A stretch of DNA of 64,000 nucleotides from Streptomyces mirabilis. Lineage in GTDB: Bacteria; Actinomycetota; Actinomycetes; Streptomycetales; Streptomycetaceae. The DNA lies in assembly GCF_018310535.1 (NCBI RefSeq), contig NZ_CP074103.1, positions 186,001 through 250,000 on the forward strand, in the 5' to 3' direction. Position numbers and translations under genes: made by a program. The notes beneath the pieces were generated by a model that searched no databases, was not told the origin of the DNA, and saw nothing but the letters and a program-made list of their open reading frames with translations. This document shows, piece by piece, positions 26,209 to 34,467 of the stretch (position 1 is its first letter; each line of letters starts with the position of its first letter).

Positions 26209-27123
26209 TCAGCCGATGACAGGGGCGCAGCCGATCAGCAGAGGCAGCAGCGGAACGGCCGCGACCGTCGCGGCCACCGTCATCGAAAGTGCCCGGTGAG
26301 GCCGCCGCCCGGGCGCCAGGACCCGCTGGAGCCGCAGGAGGGCGCCGGGGCCGCCGGCGGAGAATGCGCCTTGAGGTACTCCGGACGTGGCCATCTCGTA
26401 CAGGGCGGTGGCGAGCACGTCACGCGGGTGGCTGCGCAGCGCGTGGTCGTCGGCGATCATCTCGAGCAGCACCGAGGTCTGCTCCCTGGCGTGCCGGGCC
26501 AGCGGCAGCCACCGAAACGCCCGGGCGAACGCCTCCGAGGCGGCCATGGCCAGGTGGTGCCGGCCCGCGATGTGGGCCCGCTCGTGTTCCAGCACGGCGG
26601 CCAGCTGTCCGGCGGAGAGCAGGCGCAGAGCGCCGTCGCTGACGACGACGCGGGAGCGGTACCCGGGCAGGCAGTAGGCGGCGGGCCGTTCGTGATCCAC
26701 CACGGTCGCGCGCAGCGCAGCCGAGCGGCGGCCCACGATGTCAAGGACGCGCCGGTGACGGCTGCGGACCCGCCGCGCCCGCAGCACCTCGAAAACGAAG
26801 GAACCGAGCGGGAGCAGCACCACAAAGACGGGCAGGGCGACGGCGAGCCCGTCCGCGGTGTCGGGATCGGGGGCACTCCCCGGCCCGGCGGCCAGCCGGC
26901 AGGAGTGCAGAAGGCCGGTCAACCCCGCGTGGAGGTGCTCGGCCGGGACGGCGAGGTGGTACGCGGCCAGGGCGAGGGCCATCGTGAACGACACGGTCAG
27001 CGCGTGCCAGGTGGCGACGGCGAGCGCCGGTGAGCGGCGCGGCCAGTCGCTGCGCACCATCAGCGGGGGCGCGAGGAAACCGATCGCACTCGCGTAGCCC
27101 AGGAGCGCGGCGGCCGCGGTCAC
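26209..27123 (-). CDS. BlaR1/MecR1-like M56 membrane protease without sensor domain
   Basis: 304 residues from GTG 27123, overlapping the blaI stop (GTGA). Membrane segments at about 3-22, 35-58, 92-115 and 275-300, and the zinc protease motif HERAH at residues 180-184 in AAVLEHERAHIAGRHH. M56 proteases inactivate their cognate BlaI repressor on signal. The C-terminal penicillin-binding sensor domain of BlaR1 is absent, as in the mycobacterial BlaR-type protein, so the signal is unknown. Confidence 0.88.
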   Translation of the reverse strand: MTAAAALLGYASAIGFLAPPLMVRSDWPRRSPALAVATWHALTVSFTMALALAAYHLAVPAEHLHAGLTGLLHSCRLAAGPGSAPDPDTADGLAVALPVFVVLLPLGSFVFEVLRARRVRSRHRRVLDIVGRRSAALRATVVDHERPAAYCLPGYRSRVVVSDGALRLLSAGQLAAVLEHERAHIAGRHHLAMAASEAFARAFRWLPLARHAREQTSVLLEMIADDHALRSHPRDVLATALYEMATSGVPQGAFSAGGPGALLRLQRVLAPGRRPHRALSMTVAATVAAVPLLPLLIGCAPVIG

Positions 27124-27491
27124 GCGTCCGCGTGCCTTCCCGCGCCGCGCAGGGCCTTGCGCAGCGCGGCGAGTTCGGCGGGCGACATCCTGCCGACGAA
27201 GTGGCCGAGCGCCACGGGCCGGTCCTCACTGGCACTGAGCGCGTCCTCCATGAGGGCGGCGGAGTACTCCTCCCGCGTGCGCACCGGCTCGTACAGCCAG
27301 GCGCGGCCCTCCTTCTGCTCACGCAGCAGCCAGCCCTTGGCCTGGAGGATGTTGGCCACGGTCATCACCGTCGTGTACGCGACGGGCCGCGTCCGGTTGA
27401 TGTCGTCGACTATGTCCCGCACGGTTGCCGGGCGCCTCCATCTCCAGAGACGGTCCATGATCTCCGCCTCCAACTCCCCGAGCCGTCGCAT
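27120..27491 (-). CDS. BlaI/MecI/CopY-family winged-helix repressor
   Basis: 123 residues from ATG 27491, the usual family length. The winged helix covers residues 1-75 (LGELEAEIMDRLWRWRRPAT, then AYTTVMTVANILQAKGWLLR), and the C-terminal helices (EDRPVALGHFVGRMSPAEL) form the dimerisation part. BlaI-type repressors bind ACTA/TAGT-type palindromes as dimers and are cleaved by their M56 partner; CopY relatives respond to copper. The local repeat with ACTA...TAGT cores is the candidate target. No good copy was seen before blaI itself, only a lone CTACG. Confidence 0.92.
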   Translation of the reverse strand: MRRLGELEAEIMDRLWRWRRPATVRDIVDDINRTRPVAYTTVMTVANILQAKGWLLREQKEGRAWLYEPVRTREEYSAALMEDALSASEDRPVALGHFVGRMSPAELAALRKALRGAGRHADA

Positions 27492-27762
27492 GAGCAGCTT
27501 CTCCCTCTCCGCCGTGGATTCACGTCAATCGTAGAGTGCGGCGGACCAACGGTGGCTCAAGGCCGCATGCGGCGGTGCCGGGCGCTTGGCCGTCGGCGCG
27601 GGGAGGTCGGGGTTGCGGGACGGCTGCGGCAGCGATCCCGCGGTCGCGTCGTCCTTCGGCGTTGGGTGTAGTTCGAGCTGCACCCTTCGGCGTTTGCGTG
27701 CTGGACGAGTGGCACGCCCCGCCCTGGCACCGGACGCCGCGTGTGTGATGCGGCCGGTTCCG

Positions 27763-27794
27763 ACACGTTCCCGCCTCGCGAGGCGGGAACGTGT
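27763..27794. repeat. Perfect 32-bp palindrome
   Basis: ACACGTTCCCGCCTCG is followed at once by its exact reverse complement. There is no spacer and no T tract. It may be a terminator-like hairpin with a small forced loop, an operator for a large dimer, or a recombination site. Confidence 0.7.
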
Positions 27795-28117
27795 ACGGGC
27801 CGGCCGGCCGGGTCTGCCCGTCACACGGCCATCATGACCAGAGCCGCGGACATCGCCGCGCCCATGCCGGTGTGCGCGGCGGGTGTTGCGTTCGGGGCCG
27901 CGCTCCGGCTGCATCGTGGGCCCATCGCGTCGGCCGCAGTCGCGACGCCACTGCGCGCGGAGTGCGGGCCCTGACTCCTACAGGACCCGCACGTGAATCC
28001 GCAGTTGTGCATACCGCGTGCACCTCACCGAGGGCCCCGGCCCGCCTTCCTGCGAACGCCGGGGCGCCACGCGAACCGAGACCCTTGGTGAACGAGGTGT
28101 CGAAGGGGAGCCTAGTG

Positions 28118-28130
28118 CTAACTCAATTAG
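28118..28130. promoter_or_regulatory. Operator-like repeat, site 9 (orphan, before tnpB fragment)
   Basis: CTAAC-TCA-ATTAG followed by TG; each half matches 4 of 5. The gene behind it is a truncated transposase, so the original target was probably lost by rearrangement. Confidence 0.4.
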
Positions 28131-28178
28131 TGGTCCAGCGGCTTCCCGAACTGTCCGCGCACCCCCGGAGGCGGCCGG

Positions 28179-28417
28179 ATGAAGAAGTTCAAGCCGCGGC
28201 CGGGCTTCACCGTCCTCGCGCACAAGGTCGCGCTGGACCCGAACGCCACGACCAACCGCCACCTGCACTCGCACGCGGGTGCCGCGCGGCCGGCGTACAA
28301 CTGGGCGGTCGCGTACATCACCGCCGTGTGGTGGCAGCGGAAGGCCGAGAAGTCGTACGGCATCCTTGAGGAGCAGCTCACCGAGTGGCGGTCGTGGTCG
28401 TTGCCCTCGCTGCGGAG
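28179..28417 (+). pseudogene. tnpB: N-terminal fragment of an IS605/IS607-type TnpB protein
   Basis: ATG 28179 opens MKKFKPRPGFTVLAHKVALD and continues AARPAYNWAVAYITAVWWQR and EKSYGILEEQLTEWRSW, a typical OrfB/TnpB start. After SWSLPSL the similarity ends and the reading becomes Arg/Pro-rich. The RuvC-like core and zinc ribbon are missing, so it is inactive. Confidence 0.7.
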
Positions 28418-28789
28418 GTGCCGGGCGGGATCCGTATGCGGTCAGACACGCCGATCCCAGGCCCAGCCAGCGGATCGGACGGCCGGCTTGAGGGCTGCGG
28501 GTCACCGCGGCCGGCCCCGGCGGGTACCGCCGCGCCGGGCCTGACGGCGGTACCCCTGCCGCGTAGGGGTCGAACGGTCCCCTGGCGGGACCCAATCGCC
28601 CCTGGGCATGCACCACCGGGCGGGGGGATCGTGATGGTATCCGCGCTACCGGCGCGCTCCCAGAGGCTCTGGAGGGCTTTACGGTTCCTTGTCTCCGGGG
28701 AACACGCCGCCTGCGATACACCCGCCTCGTCCGGCGGCACCCCCGCTGAACCCGCGCGGCCGTCCGGGGGACAACGTAGGGAGCCCACC
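28418..28789. other. Region without recognisable genes
   Basis: No supported gene. An imperfect repeat ACCCC-N9-GGGGT (28552-28570) superficially recalls a copper operator but has the wrong spacing. Confidence 0.4.
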
Positions 28790-29083
28790 ATGACCGGATT
28801 CCTCACTTCCAACTGGATCTGGATCCTCCTCATCGGCGCGATGCTGGTCATGCACCTCGGTCACCGTCACGGCGGTCACGGGGGCGGCGGGGGGACGGGC
28901 GGCTGCGGCGGCGGTGGGGGGCACGTGGGCCACGACGCCCGTCAGGACGACCACACCGGTCACGGGGACCGAGGTGGCCGGGCAGGTCCGCCCGATGAGC
29001 GCCCCGATCTGCACAAGCATTCCGGCCACGACCAGGCAGCGGACGACGCCCCGGCGCCGCCCCGGCGGCACGGGGGCTGCTGA
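28790..29083 (+). CDS. Small membrane protein with His/Gly-rich tail (DUF2933-like)
   Basis: 97 residues from ATG 28790 (GTAGGGAGCCCACC upstream). One membrane segment (NWIWILLIGAMLVMHLG) followed by HRHGGHGGGGGTGGCGGGGG, a charged His-rich part and DLHKHSGHD. The 78-residue protein at 34468 ends in a similar DRLHKHL and also has a His-rich stretch after its membrane segments. Small proteins of this type accompany heavy-metal resistance genes; metal binding by the histidines is inference. Confidence 0.65.
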   Translation: MTGFLTSNWIWILLIGAMLVMHLGHRHGGHGGGGGTGGCGGGGGHVGHDARQDDHTGHGDRGGRAGPPDERPDLHKHSGHDQAADDAPAPPRRHGGC

Positions 29084-29877
29084 GGGCCGGGACGGGGATG
29101 CTCGTCGACGGGGAGGAGATCGGCGGCGGGCAGCCCTCGGCCCGCGGCGTCCCCGCGCGCGGTGTCGGATGCCGGTGACGCGACCCCGGCGGGTCACGGT
29201 GACGCTTCCGGGGCGTCGAGGACGTACCCGGCGCGGGTCACGGCGCGGCCGCGGCGGGTGGTGCCGTCGATGCGCGCCATGTCGCGGTCACCGCGACCGT
29301 CACCGCGCGCGGCCCGATGGTCGTCGAGGCCGAAGTAGGCACCGTCTACCCGGGCAATCTGATCGCCGACGGCACCCGCTTCATGGCCCGCGCCGCAGCG
29401 ATCGTGGCCGCTCGACGCTAACCCTGGCAGCCGGGTTCGTCGCTAAGGCTGGACTCGACGTCGGGGAGCTCAAACGCGGCGGTGGGGCCGGGACTCGATG
29501 TGTACTACCCGAGGCGGGTGTTCAAGGAATCTCTTCGAGTAGTCGGATGAGTGCGTGCAGTTCAGGGCTCAGTTCGTCGACTACGCCCGCCGCCTTCGTC
29601 TGTCGGGCTACGTCGCCCGCACCTGACGGCCGTGGCGTACGAATTCGAGCAGGTGAGCACCCCCATTGGCGTCGCGGTGCCCGCGCCTCCTCTCGCCCGG
29701 TCCCGGCACCGTCATGATGTCAGCGCGGCGGTTCCCCGCTCAGCCCGTGGATGTGGACGAGTGGGTCGTGCTCATCACCCGTACCGGTCACGCGACGTCG
29801 CCGGCGTGCGGCCGCGGGGTGTGTGCTGCATGGTCCGGGTGCGAGCGGGCCGATTCTGTCCGGGGGTTGGGCCCGGG
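29084..29877. other. Region of gene fragments, no intact gene
   Basis: Two pieces look protein-derived. The plus strand at about 29250-29420 reads HVAVTATVTARGPMVVEAE and ends DGTRFMARAAAIVAARR at a stop. The minus strand near 29526-29620 reads KAAGVVDELSPELHALIRLL and stops at EEIP. Neither has a plausible start or a family I recognise. I read both as 3' remnants of deleted genes. Confidence 0.4.
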
Positions 29878-31524
29878 TTAGGCACCCTTGAGGTCGCGGC
29901 GGGTGAACGCTGCAGCCCCGGTGGCGGCGGCTGCGATCCCGACGGCGACGAGGACGGCGGCCATGTCCCACCGAGGATCGGCGGCGGGGGCGCGGGCGAT
30001 GTGGTGCAGCACCGACAGGTCGAGCAGCCAGCGGCTGGCCGGCAGACCCGTACCCAGGAGTTCGACGATGAACGAGAAGGCCACCACGCCGTACGCGACG
30101 CTGGAGGCGAGGCGGGGTGCCAGCCCGTGCACCAGGGTGCCGATGCCGAGCACGAGGATGCCGGCGGGGGCGACGTTGAGGCCGGCGGCGAGCAGTGTCG
30201 GCAGGGCGACGCCCGCACCGCTGGCGGTTGCGCCCACCCACGTGAACAGGCCGGCCGCCGCGCCGGCGGCGACGAGCACCGCGGCGGACACGGCGAAGCG
30301 GCCGGCCAGCCAGGGCAGCCGGGACACCGGCCGCGCCAGCAGCAGATCGAGGTGGCCCTGGGCCTCCTCCTCGCGGGTGGCACCCACCTGCGCCGCGGCG
30401 GCCATCGCCACCAGGAGCGTGACGAACAGGAACGTAGAGCCGAGGTAGGCGGCGCCTCCGCTCGCCCCGCCGAGCCGTTGCAGGACTCCTTGGGAGGAGC
30501 CCGCCATCGCGTCGGCAGCGGTCTTGGTGACGATCCCGAACATGAACCCGCCGAGCGCGAGCCCGGCGATCCACCCCAGAGCGCCCGGGCGGGCGAGGCG
30601 GACGGCCAGACCGAGCGGGCCGCCGAGCAGGCGCGTGCGGGCGGGGGCGGTGTCACGGGCGGGCAGGGTGCCGGCCCCCAGGTCGCGCCGGCCGGCCAGG
30701 ACGGCGGTGGCGGCGACCAGGGCGGCGATGATGGCGAGGATCGGCAGCAGCATCAGCGGGCGGGGATCGGTGAGGGGCCGCAGATCGTCGACCCACGCCA
30801 GGGGGCTGGCCCAGCGGGTCCAGCGCAGCGTGCTGCCGGTGTAGGCGACGATCCGGACGGCGTAGGCGGCGCCGAAGACGGCCGCGGCGAGCCAGGCCGC
30901 CTGGCGCCGGGTGCTGGCCAGCTGGCCGCACAGGGCGCCGACGGCCAGGAACAGTGCGGCGGGCGTGACCGTGGCGAGGGCCAGGAACATGCTGGCGCCG
31001 GCCGAGAACGCGGGATCGGCCGTCCGGCCGACCGCGAAGGCGGTGGCCGCCGTCACCGCCCACAGGACGGCGAGTGCGATGCCGAGGCCGCCGAGAGCTC
31101 CCAGCGCCGCCCGCGCGCGGGTGGTCTGCCCGGCGAGCAGGAGTTCCCAGCGGCCGGCGTCCTCCTCGCCGCGCAGTAGGCGGGTGGCGGTCAGCAGCCC
31201 CCAGAACGCGCCGATGAGGCCGAGGATGCCGATCCCGTGCCAGGCCACGTACCCGCGGGCCGTGTCGATGTGGTGCACCGGACCGAACAGGGCCTGCATG
31301 CCGAGATTGGATGTCGTCGATTCGACCAGCCGCGCCCGGTCGGCGGGCGTCGGATAGTTGGTGGTGAAGTCGTTCATCCCCACCCACCAGAAGAACCCGA
31401 ACACCGCCCCCCAGATCAGCGCGCCCCGGAGGGATGAACGGGCCGTGCGCAAGACCGGCACCAGGCCGGCGCGGCGGACGGCCGGGATCCGGTGGTGGCG
31501 CAGGTCGAGCGCATCAGCCGACAT
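29878..31524 (-). CDS. ABC exporter permease, large two-half type (COG3559-like)
   Basis: 548 residues with about twelve membrane segments in two similar halves, each with a RGEEDAGRWELLLAGQTTR / REEEAQGHLDLLLARPVSR cytoplasmic motif, which is characteristic of the permeases once named exporters of polyketide antibiotics. It overlaps the ATPase gene by 11 bases, so the two form one transporter. Substrate is unknown. It is the last gene of the minus-strand operon that starts near 34.7 kb. Confidence 0.88.
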   Translation of the reverse strand: MSADALDLRHHRIPAVRRAGLVPVLRTARSSLRGALIWGAVFGFFWWVGMNDFTTNYPTPADRARLVESTTSNLGMQALFGPVHHIDTARGYVAWHGIGILGLIGAFWGLLTATRLLRGEEDAGRWELLLAGQTTRARAALGALGGLGIALAVLWAVTAATAFAVGRTADPAFSAGASMFLALATVTPAALFLAVGALCGQLASTRRQAAWLAAAVFGAAYAVRIVAYTGSTLRWTRWASPLAWVDDLRPLTDPRPLMLLPILAIIAALVAATAVLAGRRDLGAGTLPARDTAPARTRLLGGPLGLAVRLARPGALGWIAGLALGGFMFGIVTKTAADAMAGSSQGVLQRLGGASGGAAYLGSTFLFVTLLVAMAAAAQVGATREEEAQGHLDLLLARPVSRLPWLAGRFAVSAAVLVAAGAAAGLFTWVGATASGAGVALPTLLAAGLNVAPAGILVLGIGTLVHGLAPRLASSVAYGVVAFSFIVELLGTGLPASRWLLDLSVLHHIARAPAADPRWDMAAVLVAVGIAAAATGAAAFTRRDLKGA

Positions 31525-32434
31525 GGCCCATCTCCCTGTCCGCGGCGCCGGATGCGGCGCCGTACTGGGCCAGGAACAGCTCCTCCAGCGAGGGTTCCCG
31601 GCTGAGGATCTGGGTCACGCCCACCGCGGTCAGCCGTTCCAGCAGCGGCTCGACCGAGCCGTGCACCTGCAGGCGCACCTTGTGGCCCTCGACCTCGACG
31701 CCGCTCACGCCCGGCACCCGCGTCAGGTCCGGGGGCGCCGAGGTGAACGTCGCCTCGACCGACAGCGCCGACAGATGGCGCATCTCGGCCAGCGTGCCGA
31801 CCTCGACGAGCCGCCCGGCGCGCAGGATGGCGACCCGGTCGCACAGCGCCTCGACCTCACTGAGGATGTGCGAGGACAGGAACACCGTCTGGCCCGCTGC
31901 CTTCGCCTGGTTCACGCAAGTCCGGAACTCGCGTTCCATGAGCGGGTCGAGGCCGCTGGTGGGCTCGTCCAGCAGCAGCAGGTCGGCGCGGCTCATCAGG
32001 CCCGCGATGAGGCAGAGTTTCTGCCGGTTGCCCTTCGAGTAGCTGCGCACCTTCTTCGACGGGTCGAGGGCGAACCGCTCGATCAGCTCCCGACGGTAGG
32101 CCGGGTCGGTCCGGCCCTGTACGCGCCCCAGCAGGTGCAGGGTCTCCGCGCCGGTCAGTGACGGCCACAGGGCGGCCTCGCCCGGCACGAAGGCGAGCCG
32201 GCGGTGAGCGGCCACGGTGTCCCGCTGCACGTCCAGGCCGAAGATCTCGGCCCGGCCCGAGGTGGGGCGCAGCATGCCCAGCAGCAGCCGGATCGTGGTG
32301 GTCTTGCCCGCCCCGTTCGGTCCCAGGAACCCCAGGACCTCGCCCTTTGCCACCTGCAGATCGAGGTCGGCCAGCGCCTCGACATCGCCGAACCGTTTGG
32401 ACAGTGCCTCGGATCGGATGGCGTCGTCGCTCAT
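31514..32434 (-). CDS. ABC transporter ATP-binding protein (drug exporter type)
   Basis: 306 residues from ATG 32434 (ACGGAGAACACG upstream). Walker A GPNGAGKTT near residue 39, signature YSKGNRQKL, Walker B LLLLDEPTSGLD and the H-loop SSHILSEVE, followed by a C-terminal accessory domain of about 80 residues typical of DrrA-like ATPases. The signature has SKGNR in place of SGGQR, a common variant in this subfamily. It partners with the downstream permease. Confidence 0.92.
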   Translation of the reverse strand: MSDDAIRSEALSKRFGDVEALADLDLQVAKGEVLGFLGPNGAGKTTTIRLLLGMLRPTSGRAEIFGLDVQRDTVAAHRRLAFVPGEAALWPSLTGAETLHLLGRVQGRTDPAYRRELIERFALDPSKKVRSYSKGNRQKLCLIAGLMSRADLLLLDEPTSGLDPLMEREFRTCVNQAKAAGQTVFLSSHILSEVEALCDRVAILRAGRLVEVGTLAEMRHLSALSVEATFTSAPPDLTRVPGVSGVEVEGHKVRLQVHGSVEPLLERLTAVGVTQILSREPSLEELFLAQYGAASGAADREMGHVG

Positions 32435-32620
32435 CGTGTTCTCCGTCCCGTACTTCTGTCTGCTGTACCGCTGTCCCCGTGGTGGTGCCCGGCCGTCGGG
32501 CCCGGACGGCACCGGCTGCGGATGGAGGTTCCCGGTCCGCAGCCGCCACCCGGCCCGTCGGCCGGCCCGGGGCGATCAGGCTCGCGTTCGCCGCGCTTCC
32601 CGTGCGGGCGTCGAGCCCGG

Positions 32621-32953
32621 CTATCGTGCGCCGGGTGCGCCGGGTGCGCCGGGTGCGCCGGGTGCGCCGGGAGCGGTCCGGGCGGCGGGGGTGTCCCGGA
32701 GGGTGTCGGCGCCGGCCCAGACCACGGCGGCCGTGAGGTACCCGCCACCCCACAGCGCCCAGGCCGCCACGGACGCCTCGGTCGCCAGCAGGGCCGGCAG
32801 CGGAAGGAGGGAAGCGGTGAGGAGGACGGCGGCGGTGCGGTGCAGGGTGCGCGGGAGTCTCGCGGGATCGCGCGGGTGGCGTGCCAGGTGGACGGCGCAG
32901 GCCGCGACGGTCAGCAGCTGGACGGCCACCAGGGCCAGGGCGAGGGTGCGCAT
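32621..32953 (-). CDS. Small membrane protein with GAP repeats at its C-terminus
   Basis: 110 residues from ATG 32953, seven to nine bases after AGGAGGT. Three hydrophobic segments (LALALVAVQLLTVAACAVHL; AAVLLTASLLPLPALL; VAAWALWGGGYLTAAVVW) and a tail of (Gly-Ala-Pro)n encoded by a 9-bp tandem repeat. Family not recognised. The stop of the upstream gene overlaps its ribosome site, so the genes are tightly linked. Confidence 0.65.
   Translation of the reverse strand: MRTLALALVAVQLLTVAACAVHLARHPRDPARLPRTLHRTAAVLLTASLLPLPALLATEASVAAWALWGGGYLTAAVVWAGADTLRDTPAARTAPGAPGAPGAPGAPGAR
32626..32670. repeat. Five tandem copies of GTGCGCCGG
   Basis: Five exact 9-bp units. They encode the Gly-Ala-Pro repeats on the minus strand and keep frame, so copy number can vary without disrupting the gene. 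Confidence 0.85.
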
Positions 32954-32958
32954 GTCGG

Positions 32959-33171
32959 TCACCTCCTAATCGGTGGATGGGGCCGGGCCCGGCCCCGGCC
33001 GCGGCGGTTGCGCTGCGGTGTCGCCGGCTTCGGTGCGGCAGGGGGCTCGGCCGGGCGGTGGCCGTCCGGCCGTCGCAGCTCGGTCCACCAGATCGCGGCG
33101 GGCAGGGCCAGCAGATCAGCGAGGCCGGCCACCACGACCATGACCCACAGCGCGATGGGAGGGCCGTTCAT
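32959..33171 (-). CDS. Small single-span membrane protein
   Basis: 70 residues from ATG 33171 (GGAGGTGACAGGC upstream). One membrane segment (IALWVMVVVAGLADLLALPA) then IWWTELRRPDGHR and a Pro/Arg-rich tail. It overlaps the 3' end of the next upstream gene by 56 bases and ends 6 bases before the ATG of the following gene. Family not recognised. Confidence 0.6.
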   Translation of the reverse strand: MNGPPIALWVMVVVAGLADLLALPAAIWWTELRRPDGHRPAEPPAAPKPATPQRNRRGRGRARPHPPIRR

Positions 33172-33307
33172 GCCTGTCACCTCCGTTGCCGTCCGCGTGA
33201 GTTGGGCGGCGGCGTTCGGCCGCAGCCAGTACGACAAGCAGTAGCGCGATCCCGGCAAGGACGCCGACCGCGATCAGCGCCTGGAGAGCGGCGGGCATTG
33301 CGGTCAT
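33116..33307 (-). CDS. Small single-span membrane protein
   Basis: 63 residues from ATG 33307, which overlaps the stop of the methyltransferase-like gene (ATGA) and follows GGGAGG. One membrane segment (LQALIAVGVLAGIALLLVVL) followed by a Arg/His-rich tail. The coupling supports it as real; the overlap of its tail with the next gene leaves some doubt. Confidence 0.55.
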   Translation of the reverse strand: MTAMPAALQALIAVGVLAGIALLLVVLAAAERRRPTHADGNGGDRHERPSHRAVGHGRGGRPR

Positions 33308-34044
33308 CGGGGCCTCCCGGGGGCGCTGGAGCGGCGGGGACGTCCGTCGTCCGCCGGCCGCGCGGGCCGGTGCCCGACGGCGGTGTTGGTGCCGCTTGGT
33401 GGGGCGACGGGGCCTCGTCCATGCCGGCGGCGGGGCCAGAAGGCGGGGGTGTGGGCGGCGTAGGCGTCCCAGTCGGCGCCGAACTCCTTGGCCACTTCGC
33501 GTTCTTCGCCGCGGGCGAGGCGGGCGTACACGTATACGAGCACCGGGAACATGACCAGGGTGGGGATGGTGGGCCACTGCAGCAGGAACCCGATCATGAT
33601 GAGCAGGAAGCCGTCGTACTGCGGGTGCCGCACGTGGGCGTACGGTCCCGTGGTGGCCAGGCGCTCGTGCTGGGCGGCGTCGTGCAGCACCTTCCAGGCG
33701 GCGGCGATCAGCCAGAACCCGGCGCCTATGGCCACGTAGCTGGCCAGGTGGAACGGGCTCACGTGCGGGTCGTACTTCCAGCCGATCAGGTCGTTCCACA
33801 GGTGCCCGCCGGCGTGGGTGTCCTTCAGCAGCGGGAAGCGGGAACCGAGCCAGCTGCCCAGCAGGTAGATCGTCAGCGGGGTGCCGTACATCTCGGTGAA
33901 CAGCGCCACCAGGAACGCGCTGTAGGCGCCCATCGCCCGCCAGTCCCGCTTGCTCTTGGGGTGGAAGAAGCTGACGGCGAAGGCGATGAACAGCAGCGTG
34001 TTGAGCACGACCAGCGGCCACAGGCCGTATGCGGCGTCAGCCAT
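33304..34044 (-). CDS. ICMT-like membrane methyltransferase (isoprenylcysteine carboxyl methyltransferase family)
   Basis: 246 residues from ATG 34044 behind GAGGAGGATGTG. Six membrane segments and the family signature YAHVRHPQYDGFLLIMIGFL near residue 140 with the downstream EEREVAKEFGADWDAYAAHT. Proteins with this fold methylate small molecules or lipids; the substrate in bacteria is unknown. The start overlaps the SHOCT gene stop (TGATG). Similar genes occur in copper and heavy-metal clusters, which fits the CsoR-like box at the head of this operon. Confidence 0.82.
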   Translation of the reverse strand: MADAAYGLWPLVVLNTLLFIAFAVSFFHPKSKRDWRAMGAYSAFLVALFTEMYGTPLTIYLLGSWLGSRFPLLKDTHAGGHLWNDLIGWKYDPHVSPFHLASYVAIGAGFWLIAAAWKVLHDAAQHERLATTGPYAHVRHPQYDGFLLIMIGFLLQWPTIPTLVMFPVLVYVYARLARGEEREVAKEFGADWDAYAAHTPAFWPRRRHGRGPVAPPSGTNTAVGHRPARPADDGRPRRSSAPGRPR

Positions 34045-34316
34045 CACATCCTCCTCGTGGGTTTCGGGTCCGCCGGGGCCGTACGGCGGCCGTGGGCCAG
34101 ACCCGTCATCCGGCGGCGGTAGTCGGCCGCGTCGATCCGGCCGCGCAGCCGCAGGCCGGCCAAGCGGCACTCGGCCGCTTCCAGGGCCGCCCGTCGGCCT
34201 CGCAGTCGGGCCAGCGGCGGGCAGCGGCGCTCAGCGGGAGTCAGCAGGCGCACCGTGTCGTAGATCGTGCCCGCCACGATCAGTACGACGGACACTGTGG
34301 CGATCACACCGGACAT
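34044..34316 (-). CDS. Membrane-anchored SHOCT-like protein
   Basis: 90 residues from ATG 34316, four bases after GGGAGGA, which decides the start over a GTG further upstream. One membrane segment (VIATVSVVLIVAGTIYDTV) and a C-terminal SHOCT-like helix pair (LRLRGRIDAADYRRRMTGL). SHOCT domains are short oligomerisation modules. Coupled to the methyltransferase-like gene by TGATG. Confidence 0.7.
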   Translation of the reverse strand: MSGVIATVSVVLIVAGTIYDTVRLLTPAERRCPPLARLRGRRAALEAAECRLAGLRLRGRIDAADYRRRMTGLAHGRRTAPADPKPTRRM

Positions 34317-34467
34317 GCCGTCCTCCCACGGGTCGGCATCCTGCGGCCGCTTGGGCCGGGGCGGTGGCGCGGAATCATGCTTGATCACGCTCAGTCGGAG
34401 GACCTCACGGGCGGCTGTCCGCCGTGCGGGTCGCGGGGATGGCCGGCCTCTCGGTACGGCCGGCCCG

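Larger units (their letters stand above)
27492..28178. other. Region without recognisable genes, upstream of blaI
   Basis: About 690 bases. Open frames on both strands have biased Arg/Pro composition and no recognised domain. It contains a perfect 32-bp palindrome (27763-27794) and an operator-like repeat (28118-28130), described separately. Confidence 0.5.

Noticed and set aside
28551..28570. ACCCC-N9-GGGGT repeat upstream of the His-rich small protein as a CsoR box
   Set aside because: The spacing is 4 bases longer than in the two better boxes and the outer T/A bases are missing on the right side.
29250..29420. Gene ending DGTRFMARAAAIVAARR as a named enzyme
   Set aside because: I could not assign a family with confidence and there is no start codon; left as an unassigned remnant.
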